Below, in pieces: positions 8,360 to 18,034 of a DNA stretch of 64,000 nt (its first letter is position 1; every line of letters starts with the position of its first letter). The notes below the pieces were generated by a model. It ran no database searches. It was not told where the DNA came from and saw only the letters and a program-made list of their open reading frames with translations. The stretch covers positions 908,001 to 972,000 of the forward strand of contig CAKNFP010000001.1 in assembly GCA_930633525.1 (NCBI GenBank), given 5' to 3'. This DNA comes from Hyphomicrobiales bacterium. Lineage in GTDB: Bacteria > Pseudomonadota > Alphaproteobacteria > Rhizobiales > Beijerinckiaceae. The position numbers and the translations under genes were made by a program.

Positions 8360-8992
8360 CTAAGGCGGGGGGAGGGCGCTGTCGATCAAACCATGATGGG
8401 CCAGAGCGGTGGCGAGTCCCTGGGGGGAGCCGAAGACATGACCTGTCAGCCCCGCGAGCTCCGCCCCGCGGACATTGCGCGGTTTGTCATCGGTGAAGAA
8501 TGCCTCGTGCGGGGCGACGCCAAGGCGCCTCGTGAGAGCCCGATAGATCTCGGGATCAGGCTTTTTCAGGCCGAACATGGCGGACACAAACAGCCGCTCG
8601 CCAAAAAGCGCGGGGAGGGCGGGGAACAGCGTCCCCATTTCCTCTGCGACGAGAAAGCCGTTGTTGGTGAGAAGCGCGACCGGGATGCGCATCTTCACCG
8701 CCTCCACCATTGCCAGGACCTCGGGGCAGGGGCGCATGGCAAGCCGCCGCGCGTTGACCCATTCCGCGCGGGTCAGCGGGTAGCCGAGACGCTCCCCGAA
8801 GCCGGCGAGATAGCGGGCCGAGTCGAGATCCCCGGCGTCGGACCGCGCCTCGAAGCCGGATTCCCATATCGCGGAGAGGATATAGTCCGTGGAGCGGCCG
8901 CTGAGGGCGGCGAGCGTATCGATGCGGGCTGCGCGATCATAGATGCATAGGACGTCGTCCATATCGAAGATCGCGAGCTTCACCTGAGACAT
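8360..8992 (-). CDS. HAD-superfamily hydrolase
   Basis: The 210-residue cytoplasmic protein has all four HAD motifs: DMDDV near residue 9 (nucleophile and acid/base Asp), LLTNNG (motif II), the Lys of GLKKPDPEIY (motif III) and FFTDDKPRNV (motif IV). A helical cap lies between motifs I and II, placing it in subfamily IA, which includes YihX-like sugar phosphatases and haloacid dehalogenases. The substrate cannot be read from sequence. The start at 8992 (MSQVKLAIF) is where the Rossmann strand begins; a long open frame upstream is not coding because it crosses ispH. Divergent from ispH. Confidence 0.88.
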   Translation of the reverse strand: MSQVKLAIFDMDDVLCIYDRAARIDTLAALSGRSTDYILSAIWESGFEARSDAGDLDSARYLAGFGERLGYPLTRAEWVNARRLAMRPCPEVLAMVEAVKMRIPVALLTNNGFLVAEEMGTLFPALPALFGERLFVSAMFGLKKPDPEIYRALTRRLGVAPHEAFFTDDKPRNVRGAELAGLTGHVFGSPQGLATALAHHGLIDSALPPP

Positions 8993-9072
8993 GATATTCG
9001 ACCTATTGAACCGCGCTCGGCTTGACATGCCATGCCTGCTACCGCACATCCAGCTATGCCCAGCCGGAACCG

Positions 9073-10059
9073 ATGATGACCGCTGTTCTAGACACCCCTG
9101 TTGCAAAGCCGCCACTGACGGTGCTGATCTGTGCGCCGCGTGGGTTCTGTGCGGGGGTCGTCCGCGCCATCGACGCGGTTGAAAAGGCCCTCGCGCTCTA
9201 TGGTCCGCCAGTCTACGTGCGTCATGAGATCGTCCACAATAAATATGTCGTGGAAAGCCTGAAGCGGAAAGGCGCCGTCTTTGTGGATGAACTGGACGAG
9301 GTGCCGGATACCGAGGCGCCCGTGATCTTCTCCGCCCACGGCGTGCCGAAATCCGTGCCTGACGAGGCCTTGAAACGCCGTCTTTTCGGGATCGACGCAA
9401 CCTGTCCGCTGGTGACCAAAGTGCATCGCGAGGCAGAGGTTCATCACAAGAAGGGCCGGCACGTGCTGCTCATCGGTCATGCCGGCCATCCCGAGGTCGT
9501 CGGCACCATGGGGCAATTGCCGCCGGGGGCGATATCCCTCGTCGAGACGATCGACGATGTCGGGACCATCGCGGTCGCGGACCCTGACAATCTCGCCTAT
9601 GTCACCCAGACGACATTGTCGGTGGATGACACCCAGGCGGTCGTCGATGCGCTGAAGGCGCGTTTCCCCACGATCGCCGCGCCGCATAAGGAAGACATCT
9701 GCTACGCCACCACCAATCGCCAGGAGGCGGTCAAGCGCGTGGCGCCGCAGGTGGACGCGATGATCGTGGTGGGATCGCCGAATTCGTCGAATTCGCAGCG
9801 TCTGCGCGAGGTCGCCGAGCGTGCCGGCTGTCCCGTCGCCCGGCTCGTCCTGCGCAACGAGGAGATCGACTGGACCCTTTTCTCCAGCATCCGCAGCCTT
9901 GGCGTCACGGCGGGCGCCTCCGCGCCCGAGATCCTGGTGGAGGAAATCATCGATGCTTTCGCGGAACGCTTCGAGGTGACGGTGGAAACGGTCTCGACGG
10001 CGGACGAAAGTGTGTTCTTCCCGCTGCCGCGGGCCTTGCGGGACCAGGCGGCGGAGTAA
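9073..10059 (+). CDS. ispH: 4-hydroxy-3-methylbut-2-enyl diphosphate reductase IspH
   Basis: IspH is the last enzyme of the MEP pathway and reduces HMBPP to isopentenyl and dimethylallyl diphosphate with an iron-sulfur cluster. The three conserved cluster cysteines are visible in [25 protein letters not shown] and [12 protein letters not shown]; the SxN substrate motif is in [13 protein letters not shown]. Length is about 328 residues with ATG 9073 as start; a longer frame from 9022 exists but adds residues unlike the family. It forms a tight cluster with thrB (5-bp gap) and rnhA (overlap). Together with ispE and ispB it makes three isoprenoid genes in the window. Confidence 0.96.
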   Translation: MMTAVLDTPVAKPPLTVLICAPRGFCAGVVRAIDAVEKALALYGPPVYVRHEIVHNKYVVESLKRKGAVFVDELDEVPDTEAPVIFSAHGVPKSVPDEALKRRLFGIDATCPLVTKVHREAEVHHKKGRHVLLIGHAGHPEVVGTMGQLPPGAISLVETIDDVGTIAVADPDNLAYVTQTTLSVDDTQAVVDALKARFPTIAAPHKEDICYATTNRQEAVKRVAPQVDAMIVVGSPNSSNSQRLREVAERAGCPVARLVLRNEEIDWTLFSSIRSLGVTAGASAPEILVEEIIDAFAERFEVTVETVSTADESVFFPLPRALRDQAAE

Positions 10060-10064
10060 AGGCG

Positions 10065-11030
10065 ATGGCGGTTTATACGGACGTGGGCGACGAGGAGCTT
10101 GCGAGCTTCGTCGCAGGCTACGACATTGGTCAGGTGCTCTCGGTGAAGGGCATAGCCGAGGGCGTCGAGAACTCGAACTTCCTGCTCCATACGGAGCGCG
10201 GCTTTTATATCCTGACCCTCTATGAGAAGCGCGTCCGTCAGGATGACCTGCCGTTTTTCATCGGGTTGATGGACCATCTCGCCAGACGCGGCATCATCTG
10301 TCCCGAGCCCGTGCGCATGCTTTCCGGCGAGACGCTGGGCAGGCTCGCCGGCCGGCCGGCCGCGATCGTGACATTTCTTGACGGCGTCTGGGTGAAGCGG
10401 CCGACGGCAACCCATTGCCGTGCCGTTGGCAGCGCGCTTGCCGCCTTCCACAAGGCGGGCGCGGATTTCTCCATCAGGCGGCCGAACAACCTGTCCCTCT
10501 CCGGCTGGCGTCCCCTGTTCGAGCAGGCGGGCGAGGGTGCTGATCGGGTGGCGGCCGGCTTGACCGAGCGCACCGCCGCGGCCCTGTCGGAGCTGGAGCG
10601 CGGCTGGCCGACCGGCTTGCCGCAGGGCGTCATCCATGCGGATCTCTTCCCCGACAATGTCTTCTTCCTCGGAGCAAAGCTATCCGGGCTGATCGACTTT
10701 TATTTCGCCTGCAATGACGCCCTCGCCTATGATCTGGCGATCTGCCTCAATGCCTGGTGTTTCGAGACGGATGGCTCCTTCAACCTGACCAAGGGGCAGG
10801 CGCTGATCGACGGCTATGAGGCCCAGCGGGCTCTGACGCCGGAGGAAGTGGCGGCCTTGCCGATCCTCTGTCGCGGCTCGGCGCTGCGCTTCATGCTGAC
10901 CCGGCTTGTCGATTGGCTGAACGTGCCGCCGGGGGCCCTGGTGAAGCCCAAGGACCCGCTGGAATACGACCGCAAGCTCGCTTTCCATCGCCGCGTGACC
11001 GATGCGCGCGACTATGGGCTGCGCCGGTGA
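10065..11030 (+). CDS. thrB: Homoserine kinase ThrB (APH-fold type)
   Basis: This enzyme phosphorylates homoserine, the penultimate step of threonine synthesis. It is not the GHMP-type ThrB of E. coli but the aminoglycoside phosphotransferase-fold type used by many Alphaproteobacteria and Pseudomonas: catalytic [13 protein letters not shown] near residue 190 and the metal-binding [18 protein letters not shown]. Length 321 residues is typical. A GGAG ribosome site overlaps the end of ispH, and the stop codon overlaps the GTG start of rnhA, so the three are very likely one transcript. The matching threonine synthase gene lies about 29 kb downstream. Confidence 0.95.
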   Translation: MAVYTDVGDEELASFVAGYDIGQVLSVKGIAEGVENSNFLLHTERGFYILTLYEKRVRQDDLPFFIGLMDHLARRGIICPEPVRMLSGETLGRLAGRPAAIVTFLDGVWVKRPTATHCRAVGSALAAFHKAGADFSIRRPNNLSLSGWRPLFEQAGEGADRVAAGLTERTAAALSELERGWPTGLPQGVIHADLFPDNVFFLGAKLSGLIDFYFACNDALAYDLAICLNAWCFETDGSFNLTKGQALIDGYEAQRALTPEEVAALPILCRGSALRFMLTRLVDWLNVPPGALVKPKDPLEYDRKLAFHRRVTDARDYGLRR

Positions 11031-11476
11031 CGGCCGACCGTGTCGTGATCCATACCGATGGCGCGTGTTCCGGCAATCCCGGTCCTGGCGGCTGGGGGGC
11101 CGTGCTCGCCTACAAGGGCCATGAGAAGGAGCTTTCCGGCGGCGAGGCGATGACCACCAACAACCGCATGGAGTTGATGGCCGCGATTGCCGCTCTGGAA
11201 TCCCTGAAGCGCGACTGCGTCGTCGATCTCTATACGGATTCCCAATATGTGCGCTCCGGCATCACCCAGTGGCTCGCCAACTGGAAAGCGCGCGGCTGGC
11301 GCACGGCTGACAAGAAGCCCGTGAAGAACGAGGACCTGTGGCGACGGCTCGATGAGGCGCGGACGCGGCACGAGGTTTCCTGGCATTGGGTCAAGGGCCA
11401 CGCCGGCCACGTCGAGAATGAGCGCGTCGACGCGCTGGCCCGCGCCGGCATGGCGCCGTTCAAGGCAGGGCGTTGA
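11027..11476 (+). CDS. rnhA: Ribonuclease HI
   Basis: RNase HI cuts the RNA strand of RNA:DNA hybrids. The 149-residue protein shows the catalytic carboxylates: [17 protein letters not shown] (Asp), TNNRMELMA (Glu), LYTDSQYV (Asp) and the final [15 protein letters not shown] (His, Asp). The start is a GTG at 11027 that overlaps the thrB stop in a GTGA arrangement, which gives translational coupling; an in-frame upstream extension would read through thrB and is not family-like. The gene is followed by two TTTGCA-type palindromes and then ccrM. Confidence 0.95.
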   Translation: MTADRVVIHTDGACSGNPGPGGWGAVLAYKGHEKELSGGEAMTTNNRMELMAAIAALESLKRDCVVDLYTDSQYVRSGITQWLANWKARGWRTADKKPVKNEDLWRRLDEARTRHEVSWHWVKGHAGHVENERVDALARAGMAPFKAGR

Positions 11477-11478
11477 AC

Positions 11479-11517
11479 GCTTTGCAAAGCCGGCTCAGCA
11501 CCCTGCAAAATTTGCAG
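11479..11517. promoter_or_regulatory. Pair of palindromes upstream of ccrM
   Basis: GCTTTGCAAAGC (11479-11490) is a perfect 12-bp palindrome and CTGCAAAATTTGCAG (11503-11517) is a perfect 7-1-7 palindrome; both are built on TTTGCA/TGCAAA half-sites. They lie just after rnhA and 100-140 bp before ccrM. No T run follows, so a terminator role is unlikely and a protein-binding role is possible. Confidence 0.45.
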
Positions 11518-11601
11518 CCCCAAAACGGCACATTGTGAATTACTTCTGCTCAACCTGATCTTTACCTAAACCGCGCATGATCCGGATTGTCAGTTGCGTA
11601 A

Positions 11602-12795
<1,194 letters not shown>

Positions 12796-12820
12796 GCCGC
12801 TCATGTAAGCGCGCATTTGA

Positions 12821-12848
12821 AACCGGCCCCGCAAGAGGCCGGTTTTTT
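12821..12848. terminator. Rho-independent terminator after ccrM
   Basis: AACCGGCC and GGCCGGTT arms with a short CCGCAAGA loop, followed by a run of T, lie 26 bases after the ccrM stop. It is between convergent genes and can serve ccrM and possibly the MFS gene. Confidence 0.85.
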
Positions 12849-12891
12849 GCATTGTGCCCGTGAACCGGGGCCGCGCAGGTGGCGTCGCGCT

Positions 12892-14241
12892 TCAGGAGCG
12901 GGCTGTATCGGGTTTCGGCGGCAGGGGTGTCACCGTCACGTTCACATGCCGCGCGCGACCCGCCCCCATTCCAAAGGTCATGCCCGCAATCGTCACGCCG
13001 AAGTAGAGCAGGGCGACGCTGTCCCAGGACCCTGTCCAGCTGTGCAGCAGCCCCGTTGCGAAGGGCCCTGTTGCGGCGAGCGTGTAACCGACGCTCTGTG
13101 CCATGCTCGAGAGGCGCGCCGCGACGTGGGAATCCGGGGATCGCAGCACGATGGTGAGCAGCGCCAGCGCGAAATTTCCGCCCTGGCCGATGCCCAGCAG
13201 CAAGGCCCAGATCGCCACGGTGGAGAGCGGCGCGAAAAGGCAGCCGAGCATGCCGACGAGACCCATCGACATGATGATGATGATCATGCCCCGCTGGTCG
13301 CGTCGCCGTGCCGCCAGAATAGGCGCGATGAGCGCCGCCGGCACCTGCGCGAGCACCGACCCGGAGACCGTGAGGCCGGCTGTCAGGGGATCAAGGCCGC
13401 GGTCGCGCAGAATCTGGATGAGCCAGCCCAGAACGATATAGGCGAGCAGTGACTGCAGGCCGGTGAAGAGGGTGACCTGCCAGGCCAGGCGATCGCGCCA
13501 CAGCCCTGTGACAGCATATTGGACTGGCTTGGCATGATTGCCGAGCCGCTTGGGGATGCAGGGCCACCACAGCATGGCGGCGAGCACGGCAGGCACGGCC
13601 CAGAAGGCGAGCGCCGCAGGCCAGCTGTCGAAGGCCCTGGCGAGTGGCACGGTCGCCCCGGCGCCGAGCGCGCCGCCCGCGCAGAGTGCCATGGTGTAGA
13701 CACCGGTCATCAGGCTGGCGTGCCTGGGGAAGTCCCGTTTCACGAGCCCCGGCATCAGCACGCCGATGATACCGATCGATGCGCCGGCGATGATCGCACT
13801 GCCGAGAAGCGGCAGGAATGACGGAAAGACGCGGAGCGCAAGTCCGGCGGCCATCGCGAGCAGGATAACCAGCACCACCCTCTCGGTGCCGAAGCGACGC
13901 GCCAGTGGTGGCGCGGTGAGGCCGAATGCGCCGAGGCACAGCACGGGCAGGGTGGTGAGAACGCTGACGAAAGTGGTGGATGCGCCGGTATCGCGCATCA
14001 ACTCCTCAAGCACTGAACCGACGCTGGAGAGCGCCGGTCGCAGGTTGATGGAAACCAGAACGAGAACGACCGCCAACCACCATCGCGGCAGGCCGGCGGC
14101 GGCTACCGGAGCCTGAGGGGGCTCGACCAGCTCGGCTTCCGGAAGAAGCTCGTCCGCCAGCGTCGGGGAAGCGTGTTCTTGTGGAAAGGTATGTCCTTGG
14201 GGCAATCTGGGCGCGGTTGGTCCCGCTACCTCTGTCGTCAT
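12892..14241 (-). CDS. MFS transporter of the CynX/NimT type
   Basis: This inner-membrane carrier of about 449 residues has some 12 hydrophobic helices starting near residue 50, after a Pro/Glu-rich cytoplasmic N terminus. The segment SINLRPALSSVGSVLEEL at the first helix is the signature of the CynX/NimT (cyanate, 2-nitroimidazole) MFS family, whose members mostly export small anions or drugs; the substrate here is unknown. ATG 14241 lies 12 bases after the stop of the GntR gene on the same strand, so the two are probably co-transcribed and the regulator probably controls the exporter. The longer reading from 14310 would overlap the GntR gene. Confidence 0.85.
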   Translation of the reverse strand: MTTEVAGPTAPRLPQGHTFPQEHASPTLADELLPEAELVEPPQAPVAAAGLPRWWLAVVLVLVSINLRPALSSVGSVLEELMRDTGASTTFVSVLTTLPVLCLGAFGLTAPPLARRFGTERVVLVILLAMAAGLALRVFPSFLPLLGSAIIAGASIGIIGVLMPGLVKRDFPRHASLMTGVYTMALCAGGALGAGATVPLARAFDSWPAALAFWAVPAVLAAMLWWPCIPKRLGNHAKPVQYAVTGLWRDRLAWQVTLFTGLQSLLAYIVLGWLIQILRDRGLDPLTAGLTVSGSVLAQVPAALIAPILAARRRDQRGMIIIIMSMGLVGMLGCLFAPLSTVAIWALLLGIGQGGNFALALLTIVLRSPDSHVAARLSSMAQSVGYTLAATGPFATGLLHSWTGSWDSVALLYFGVTIAGMTFGMGAGRARHVNVTVTPLPPKPDTARS

Positions 14242-14252
14242 TGCATCAGCTT

Positions 14253-14969
14253 TCAGGGAGGCGGGGAGGGATCTTCCGCCTGAGGCCCGGCCACGGCCGC
14301 AAAAGAACAATCGACGAGATGTCGCGCGGCCCGCGCTGCATCTTGCGGAGACTGGCTGACGATGGCGTCGAGCAGCGCCCGATAATCATCTCGCGCGGGA
14401 TATGCCGCGCCAGCATCGTGTGCCGTTTCTAGCAGACTTTGCGCGGGCGGTGAAAGTAGACTGACGGACGACGCAACGGCCCGAAAGAGCACGGAGATGG
14501 CTTTGTTATGAGCCGCGTCGGCGACAGAACTATGAAAACGATCCAAATTGGGCCCGGGAGCGCGACTTTCTGGCGGAGCGGCAAAGATTTCATCGATGGC
14601 GGACGCGATGCGGCCGACATCCTCGAAATCACGCCGTTCGGCCGCCAGCCGCGCCAAAGCTTCGCTCAGCATGCGCCACAGGTCGAGCTGGTCATCGAAG
14701 CCCGCTTCTCCGAGTGCCTTCAACAGCGCAGCGGTATCGGTCTGGCTGCGCACATAGGTACCATCACCCTGGCGAACGTCGAGAATGCCGCTATGGGCCA
14801 GGGCTCGCACAGCCTCCCGTACCGTGTTGCGGCTGACTTTGAGGAGGCCGGCCAGAGCGGTCTCCGTCGGAATGCGCGAGCCGATCGGCCAGGTGCCGTC
14901 CTCGATCGCGGTGCGGATGCTGTCGATGGCGTTGTCGACGAGGGAGCGGCGGTTCGCAGCGGTCAGCAT
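14253..14969 (-). CDS. GntR/FadR-family transcriptional regulator
   Basis: The 238-residue protein has an N-terminal winged helix-turn-helix of the GntR family (SIRTAIEDGTWPIGSRIPTE, then LLKVSRNTVREAVRALAHSG and VRQGDGTYV) and an all-helical FCD ligand-binding domain from about residue 90, which places it in the FadR subfamily. Ligands of this subfamily are usually small carboxylates. It precedes the CynX-like exporter on the same strand with a 12-bp gap. The start at 14969 (MLTAANRRS) has a GGACGAAG site upstream; a frame 48 bases longer exists. Confidence 0.9.
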   Translation of the reverse strand: MLTAANRRSLVDNAIDSIRTAIEDGTWPIGSRIPTETALAGLLKVSRNTVREAVRALAHSGILDVRQGDGTYVRSQTDTAALLKALGEAGFDDQLDLWRMLSEALARLAAERRDFEDVGRIASAIDEIFAAPPESRAPGPNLDRFHSSVADAAHNKAISVLFRAVASSVSLLSPPAQSLLETAHDAGAAYPARDDYRALLDAIVSQSPQDAARAARHLVDCSFAAVAGPQAEDPSPPP

Positions 14970-15079
14970 CGATCTTCGTCCATCCGGCCCGCACCGGCGG
15001 GCGCCAAGGCCCTCCATAATCGGCGCCAGGTTTTACCGCGGCGATAAGGCGATTGCCGGAATAGTGAGGCAAGCCGCGT

Positions 15080-16249
15080 TCAGGAGGGGCGGATCTCGAT
15101 TCGCGCCTTGGCGAGTACCTTGCGCATCAGGCTGGGCAGGGCTTCGGTATCGAGGCTGGCGGCCGCGACCCAGCGCATGCCGGGAGGGGCGGGTGTCCTC
15201 TGGGGGACGTCGGCGCGCAGGATCGTCAGTTCCAGCGGGAAATGCGTGAACACATGGCGCACCACGCCGTTCAGCGCGGCCCAGCGCGCCTGCATCGGCG
15301 CGTGCGCAAGCAGGTCGCCCCCCGGGCCGTCGGGAGACCATGGGCTGCCGGGCAATTCCGCCATGCCGCCGAGCAGGCCTTCCGGCGGGCGGGTGCGAAG
15401 CAGCACCGCGCCGTCACCGCGCACCGCGACGAAGCTCGTACCGAGGCGCAAGATGCCCTCCTTCTTGGCGGCCTTGCGCGGAAAGGTCTCCGCCGTGCCG
15501 GCGGCGCGCGCCACACACGGCCCGGACCAGGGGCACAACACGCAAGCCGGCCGCTTCGGCGTGCAGATCGTCGCGCCGAGGTCCATGAAGGCCTGGGCAA
15601 AGTCTCCGGCGCGTTCACGCGGGACGAGGGCCTGGGCCAGCGCGTGGAACAGGGGCTTGGCCTTGGGCAGCGGCTCTTCCACAGCATAGAGGCGCGCCAG
15701 CACCCGCTCGACATTGCCATCGACCGCCGCGGCGGGGATGTCGAAGGCGATCGCCCCCACCGCCGCCGCCGTATAGGCGCCGATACCGGGCAGGGCGCGC
15801 AGCTGGTCGACATCGGCCGGAAAGCGCGCGCCATGGCGCGCCACGACCATCTGCGCGCAGGCATGCAGGTTGCGGGCGCGGGAATAGTAGCCAAGCCCCG
15901 CCCAGGCTTGCATCACGGCCTCCTGAGGGGCGCGTGCGAGATCGCCGACAGTCGGAAATCGCTGCAGGAAGCGCTCGAAATAAGGCTTCACGGCCGTCAC
16001 GGTGGTCTGCTGCAGCATGATCTCCGACAGCCACACGCGGTAGGGATCAGCAATTTCGCCGGGCTTTGCCCGCCAGGGCAGGTCGCGGCGGTGGCGATCG
16101 TACCAGGCGAGCAGGGCCGAGGCCTCCACGGAACCCGAGCCGGCTGCCGGTGCGAGAAGATCGGCTTGTCCCGGGCTCGCTCGCGAAGAGCGCCTGGGCG
16201 CAGTTCCTTTGCGGGCGGACTTCACGGGGGCGGCTTCGGTGTCTACCAT
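15080..16249 (-). CDS. mutY: A/G-specific adenine glycosylase MutY
   Basis: MutY removes adenine mispaired with 8-oxoguanine. The 389-residue protein contains the catalytic Glu in WLSEIMLQQTTV, the helix-hairpin-helix LRALPGIGAYTAAAVGAIAF with the catalytic Asp in AVDGNVERVLAR, and the [4Fe-4S] loop with Cys in CTPKRPACVLC and PWSGPC. A NUDIX-like C-terminal domain (about 260-389) for 8-oxoG recognition follows. About 40 residues of Ala/Ser/Arg-rich sequence precede the catalytic domain. It is divergent from the DUF721 gene, the same arrangement as in many Hyphomicrobiales. Confidence 0.95.
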   Translation of the reverse strand: MVDTEAAPVKSARKGTAPRRSSRASPGQADLLAPAAGSGSVEASALLAWYDRHRRDLPWRAKPGEIADPYRVWLSEIMLQQTTVTAVKPYFERFLQRFPTVGDLARAPQEAVMQAWAGLGYYSRARNLHACAQMVVARHGARFPADVDQLRALPGIGAYTAAAVGAIAFDIPAAAVDGNVERVLARLYAVEEPLPKAKPLFHALAQALVPRERAGDFAQAFMDLGATICTPKRPACVLCPWSGPCVARAAGTAETFPRKAAKKEGILRLGTSFVAVRGDGAVLLRTRPPEGLLGGMAELPGSPWSPDGPGGDLLAHAPMQARWAALNGVVRHVFTHFPLELTILRADVPQRTPAPPGMRWVAAASLDTEALPSLMRKVLAKARIEIRPS

Positions 16250-16466
16250 GATATGATCTGTAGCGGCCCGCTCGCGGTCAGGCTAGAGCAGGTCGGTCTG
16301 GTGCGGATTGTCTCGCTGAGAAATAGACGAGCAGGTCCCCAAGCTTGGATGGAAGTATCTGATTCTATCCAGGTCGGAATTGCTCCAGGGGGGCAGACAC
16401 CCTCTCTGGAGGTGGCTTCTGTGGGGCTTTGGGTTGAGGCATCGGGATGGGCCTTTGGGTTGAGCT

Positions 16467-17021
16467 ATGACGCGATCTTTCCGGCCTAACCAGCGATTCG
16501 TGCCGGGCGGCGGCGCGGCTGGCGCCTTCGTGCGGCCACATCAGCGGCTTCCGGCGAAGCCGCTGGCCGATCTTGTGGATGGCTGCATCGCACCGGTGCT
16601 CGCGAAGCAGGGCTTCGCGGCATCCGATATCATCATGGCCTGGCCGGAAATCGTCGGGGATCGGCTGGCACGCCACGCCGAGCCGATCAGGCTCGATTGG
16701 CCCGGCGGGGCGCGGCGGCGTTATGCGGAGGAGGCCGAGCCCGCGACGCTCGTCGTGCGGGTCACAGGCGCTTTCGCGCTGGAGCTGCAGCATATGGCGC
16801 CTGTCGTCATCGAGCGCGTGAACAGCCACTTCGGCTGGCGCTGCGTCGCGCGTCTCGCCCTACGCCAAGGGCCGCTGCAGCGCAGGACTAAAGTTGCCGA
16901 GCCGCCTCGAAACCTGTCGCCGGCAGCCGCACGCGCCGTTGAAGACCATGTCGCCGATGTGGCGGATGAAGGATTGCAGCAGGCTCTGCGACGTCTCGGC
17001 CAGGCTGTCCTGTCGCGGTAG
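16467..17021 (+). CDS. DUF721 (DciA-like) protein
   Basis: This 184-residue cytoplasmic protein has the DUF721 domain at about residues 22-115: KPLADLVDGCIAPVLAKQGF, the WPEIVGDRLARHAEPIRL core, then LVVRVTGAFALELQHMAPVVIERVN. DUF721 includes DciA, the ancestral loader/operator of the replicative helicase DnaB in bacteria without DnaC, so a replication role is possible. The C-terminal tail (about 120-184) is variable and partly helical. It lies between mutY and the DsbA-like gene, a conserved neighbourhood. Function beyond the domain name is inference. Confidence 0.8.
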   Translation: MTRSFRPNQRFVPGGGAAGAFVRPHQRLPAKPLADLVDGCIAPVLAKQGFAASDIIMAWPEIVGDRLARHAEPIRLDWPGGARRRYAEEAEPATLVVRVTGAFALELQHMAPVVIERVNSHFGWRCVARLALRQGPLQRRTKVAEPPRNLSPAAARAVEDHVADVADEGLQQALRRLGQAVLSR

Positions 17022-17194
17022 ACGCCCTTTCGCCGCCTTTAGGCCGCTATTGCACGCAACCGTGACTGAACGTCGCTTGCCAGATGCGTTGCCGCATCTA
17101 TGGTGTGCGCCGAACAGGCATGGTTTTCGATCCGTCTTGCCTGTAGCTCGAACTTGCCGCCGCTGGCGGTGCCCTATCCAAGGAGACTACCGCG

Positions 17195-17842
17195 ATGACG
17201 CTCAGCCGTCGCACTTTCGCTGCTTGCCTCGTCGGTACCATAGCCGCAGGTGTCATGGGTCTCCCGGGGCTTTCCCTGCAATCGGCCATGGCCCAGTCGC
17301 CGACCGACCTCAATGCGCAGGGACCGCTCGGCGATGTCGTGCTTGGCTCGCCCGATGCCAAGGTCACGATCATTGAATATGCCTCTCTGACATGCTCGCA
17401 CTGCGCGAACTTCCACGAGGCAACCTATCCGACGTTGAAGTCGAAATACATCGATACCGGCAAGGTACGCTTCATCCTGCGCGAATTCCCGCTGGATCCG
17501 CTGGCGACCGCGGGCTTCATGCTGGCCCGCTGCGCCGGCAACGACAAGTACTATGCCGTGACGGATCTGCTGTTCAATCAGCAGCGCAACTGGGCCTTCA
17601 ACGACAAGCCCCTCGATGCCTTGCTGCAGCTGGCCAAGCAGGCCGGTTTCACACAGGAAAGTTTCGAGGCCTGCTTGAAGGATCAGAAGACCTATGATGC
17701 GGTGAACTGGGTCAGGGACAACGGCGCCAACAAGCTCGGCGTCAATGCCACGCCAACCTTCTTCATCAATGGGAAGGTCGAGAACGGAGCGCTTTCTGTT
17801 GACCGTCTGGAGCAGATCCTTACGCCCCTCGTCGGTGGGTAA
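17195..17842 (+). CDS. DsbA-family periplasmic thioredoxin-like protein
   Basis: The 215-residue protein has a signal sequence that begins SRRTFAA, twin-arginine-like, with an AMAQ cleavage site near residue 32. A DsbA/thioredoxin domain follows, with active site CSHC in YASLTCSHCANFHE near residue 68 and the cis-Pro loop NATPTFFINGK near residue 187. It should oxidise or isomerise disulfides in the periplasm. A strong AAGGAG ribosome site precedes ATG 17195. It stands between DUF721 and smc; no dsbB is in the window. Confidence 0.92.
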   Translation: MTLSRRTFAACLVGTIAAGVMGLPGLSLQSAMAQSPTDLNAQGPLGDVVLGSPDAKVTIIEYASLTCSHCANFHEATYPTLKSKYIDTGKVRFILREFPLDPLATAGFMLARCAGNDKYYAVTDLLFNQQRNWAFNDKPLDALLQLAKQAGFTQESFEACLKDQKTYDAVNWVRDNGANKLGVNATPTFFINGKVENGALSVDRLEQILTPLVGG

Positions 17843-18034
17843 GGATCACGCGGCGTGTATAACGGCGCGAGCTCCCATGTGGCTGGAGCGACGCGCCGAT
17901 TTTTCGATGGGACAGGATGACCTGTCGCGAGAAGTGCTGGCGGCAGCCGCCGGCACTTTTCCGGTTGAAGCAAGGAAACGGTCCTTGCGGGCCGGAGCCT
18001 TCAGCGTCCGCTTGGGCAGCTGCGCGGTCACACC

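Noticed and set aside
8993..9400. Upstream extension of the HAD hydrolase to 346 residues
   Set aside because: It runs antisense through ispH and lacks family residues.
17970..17988. GCAAGGA-AACGG-TCCTTGC hairpin before smc as a terminator
   Set aside because: No T run follows; only a modest stem.
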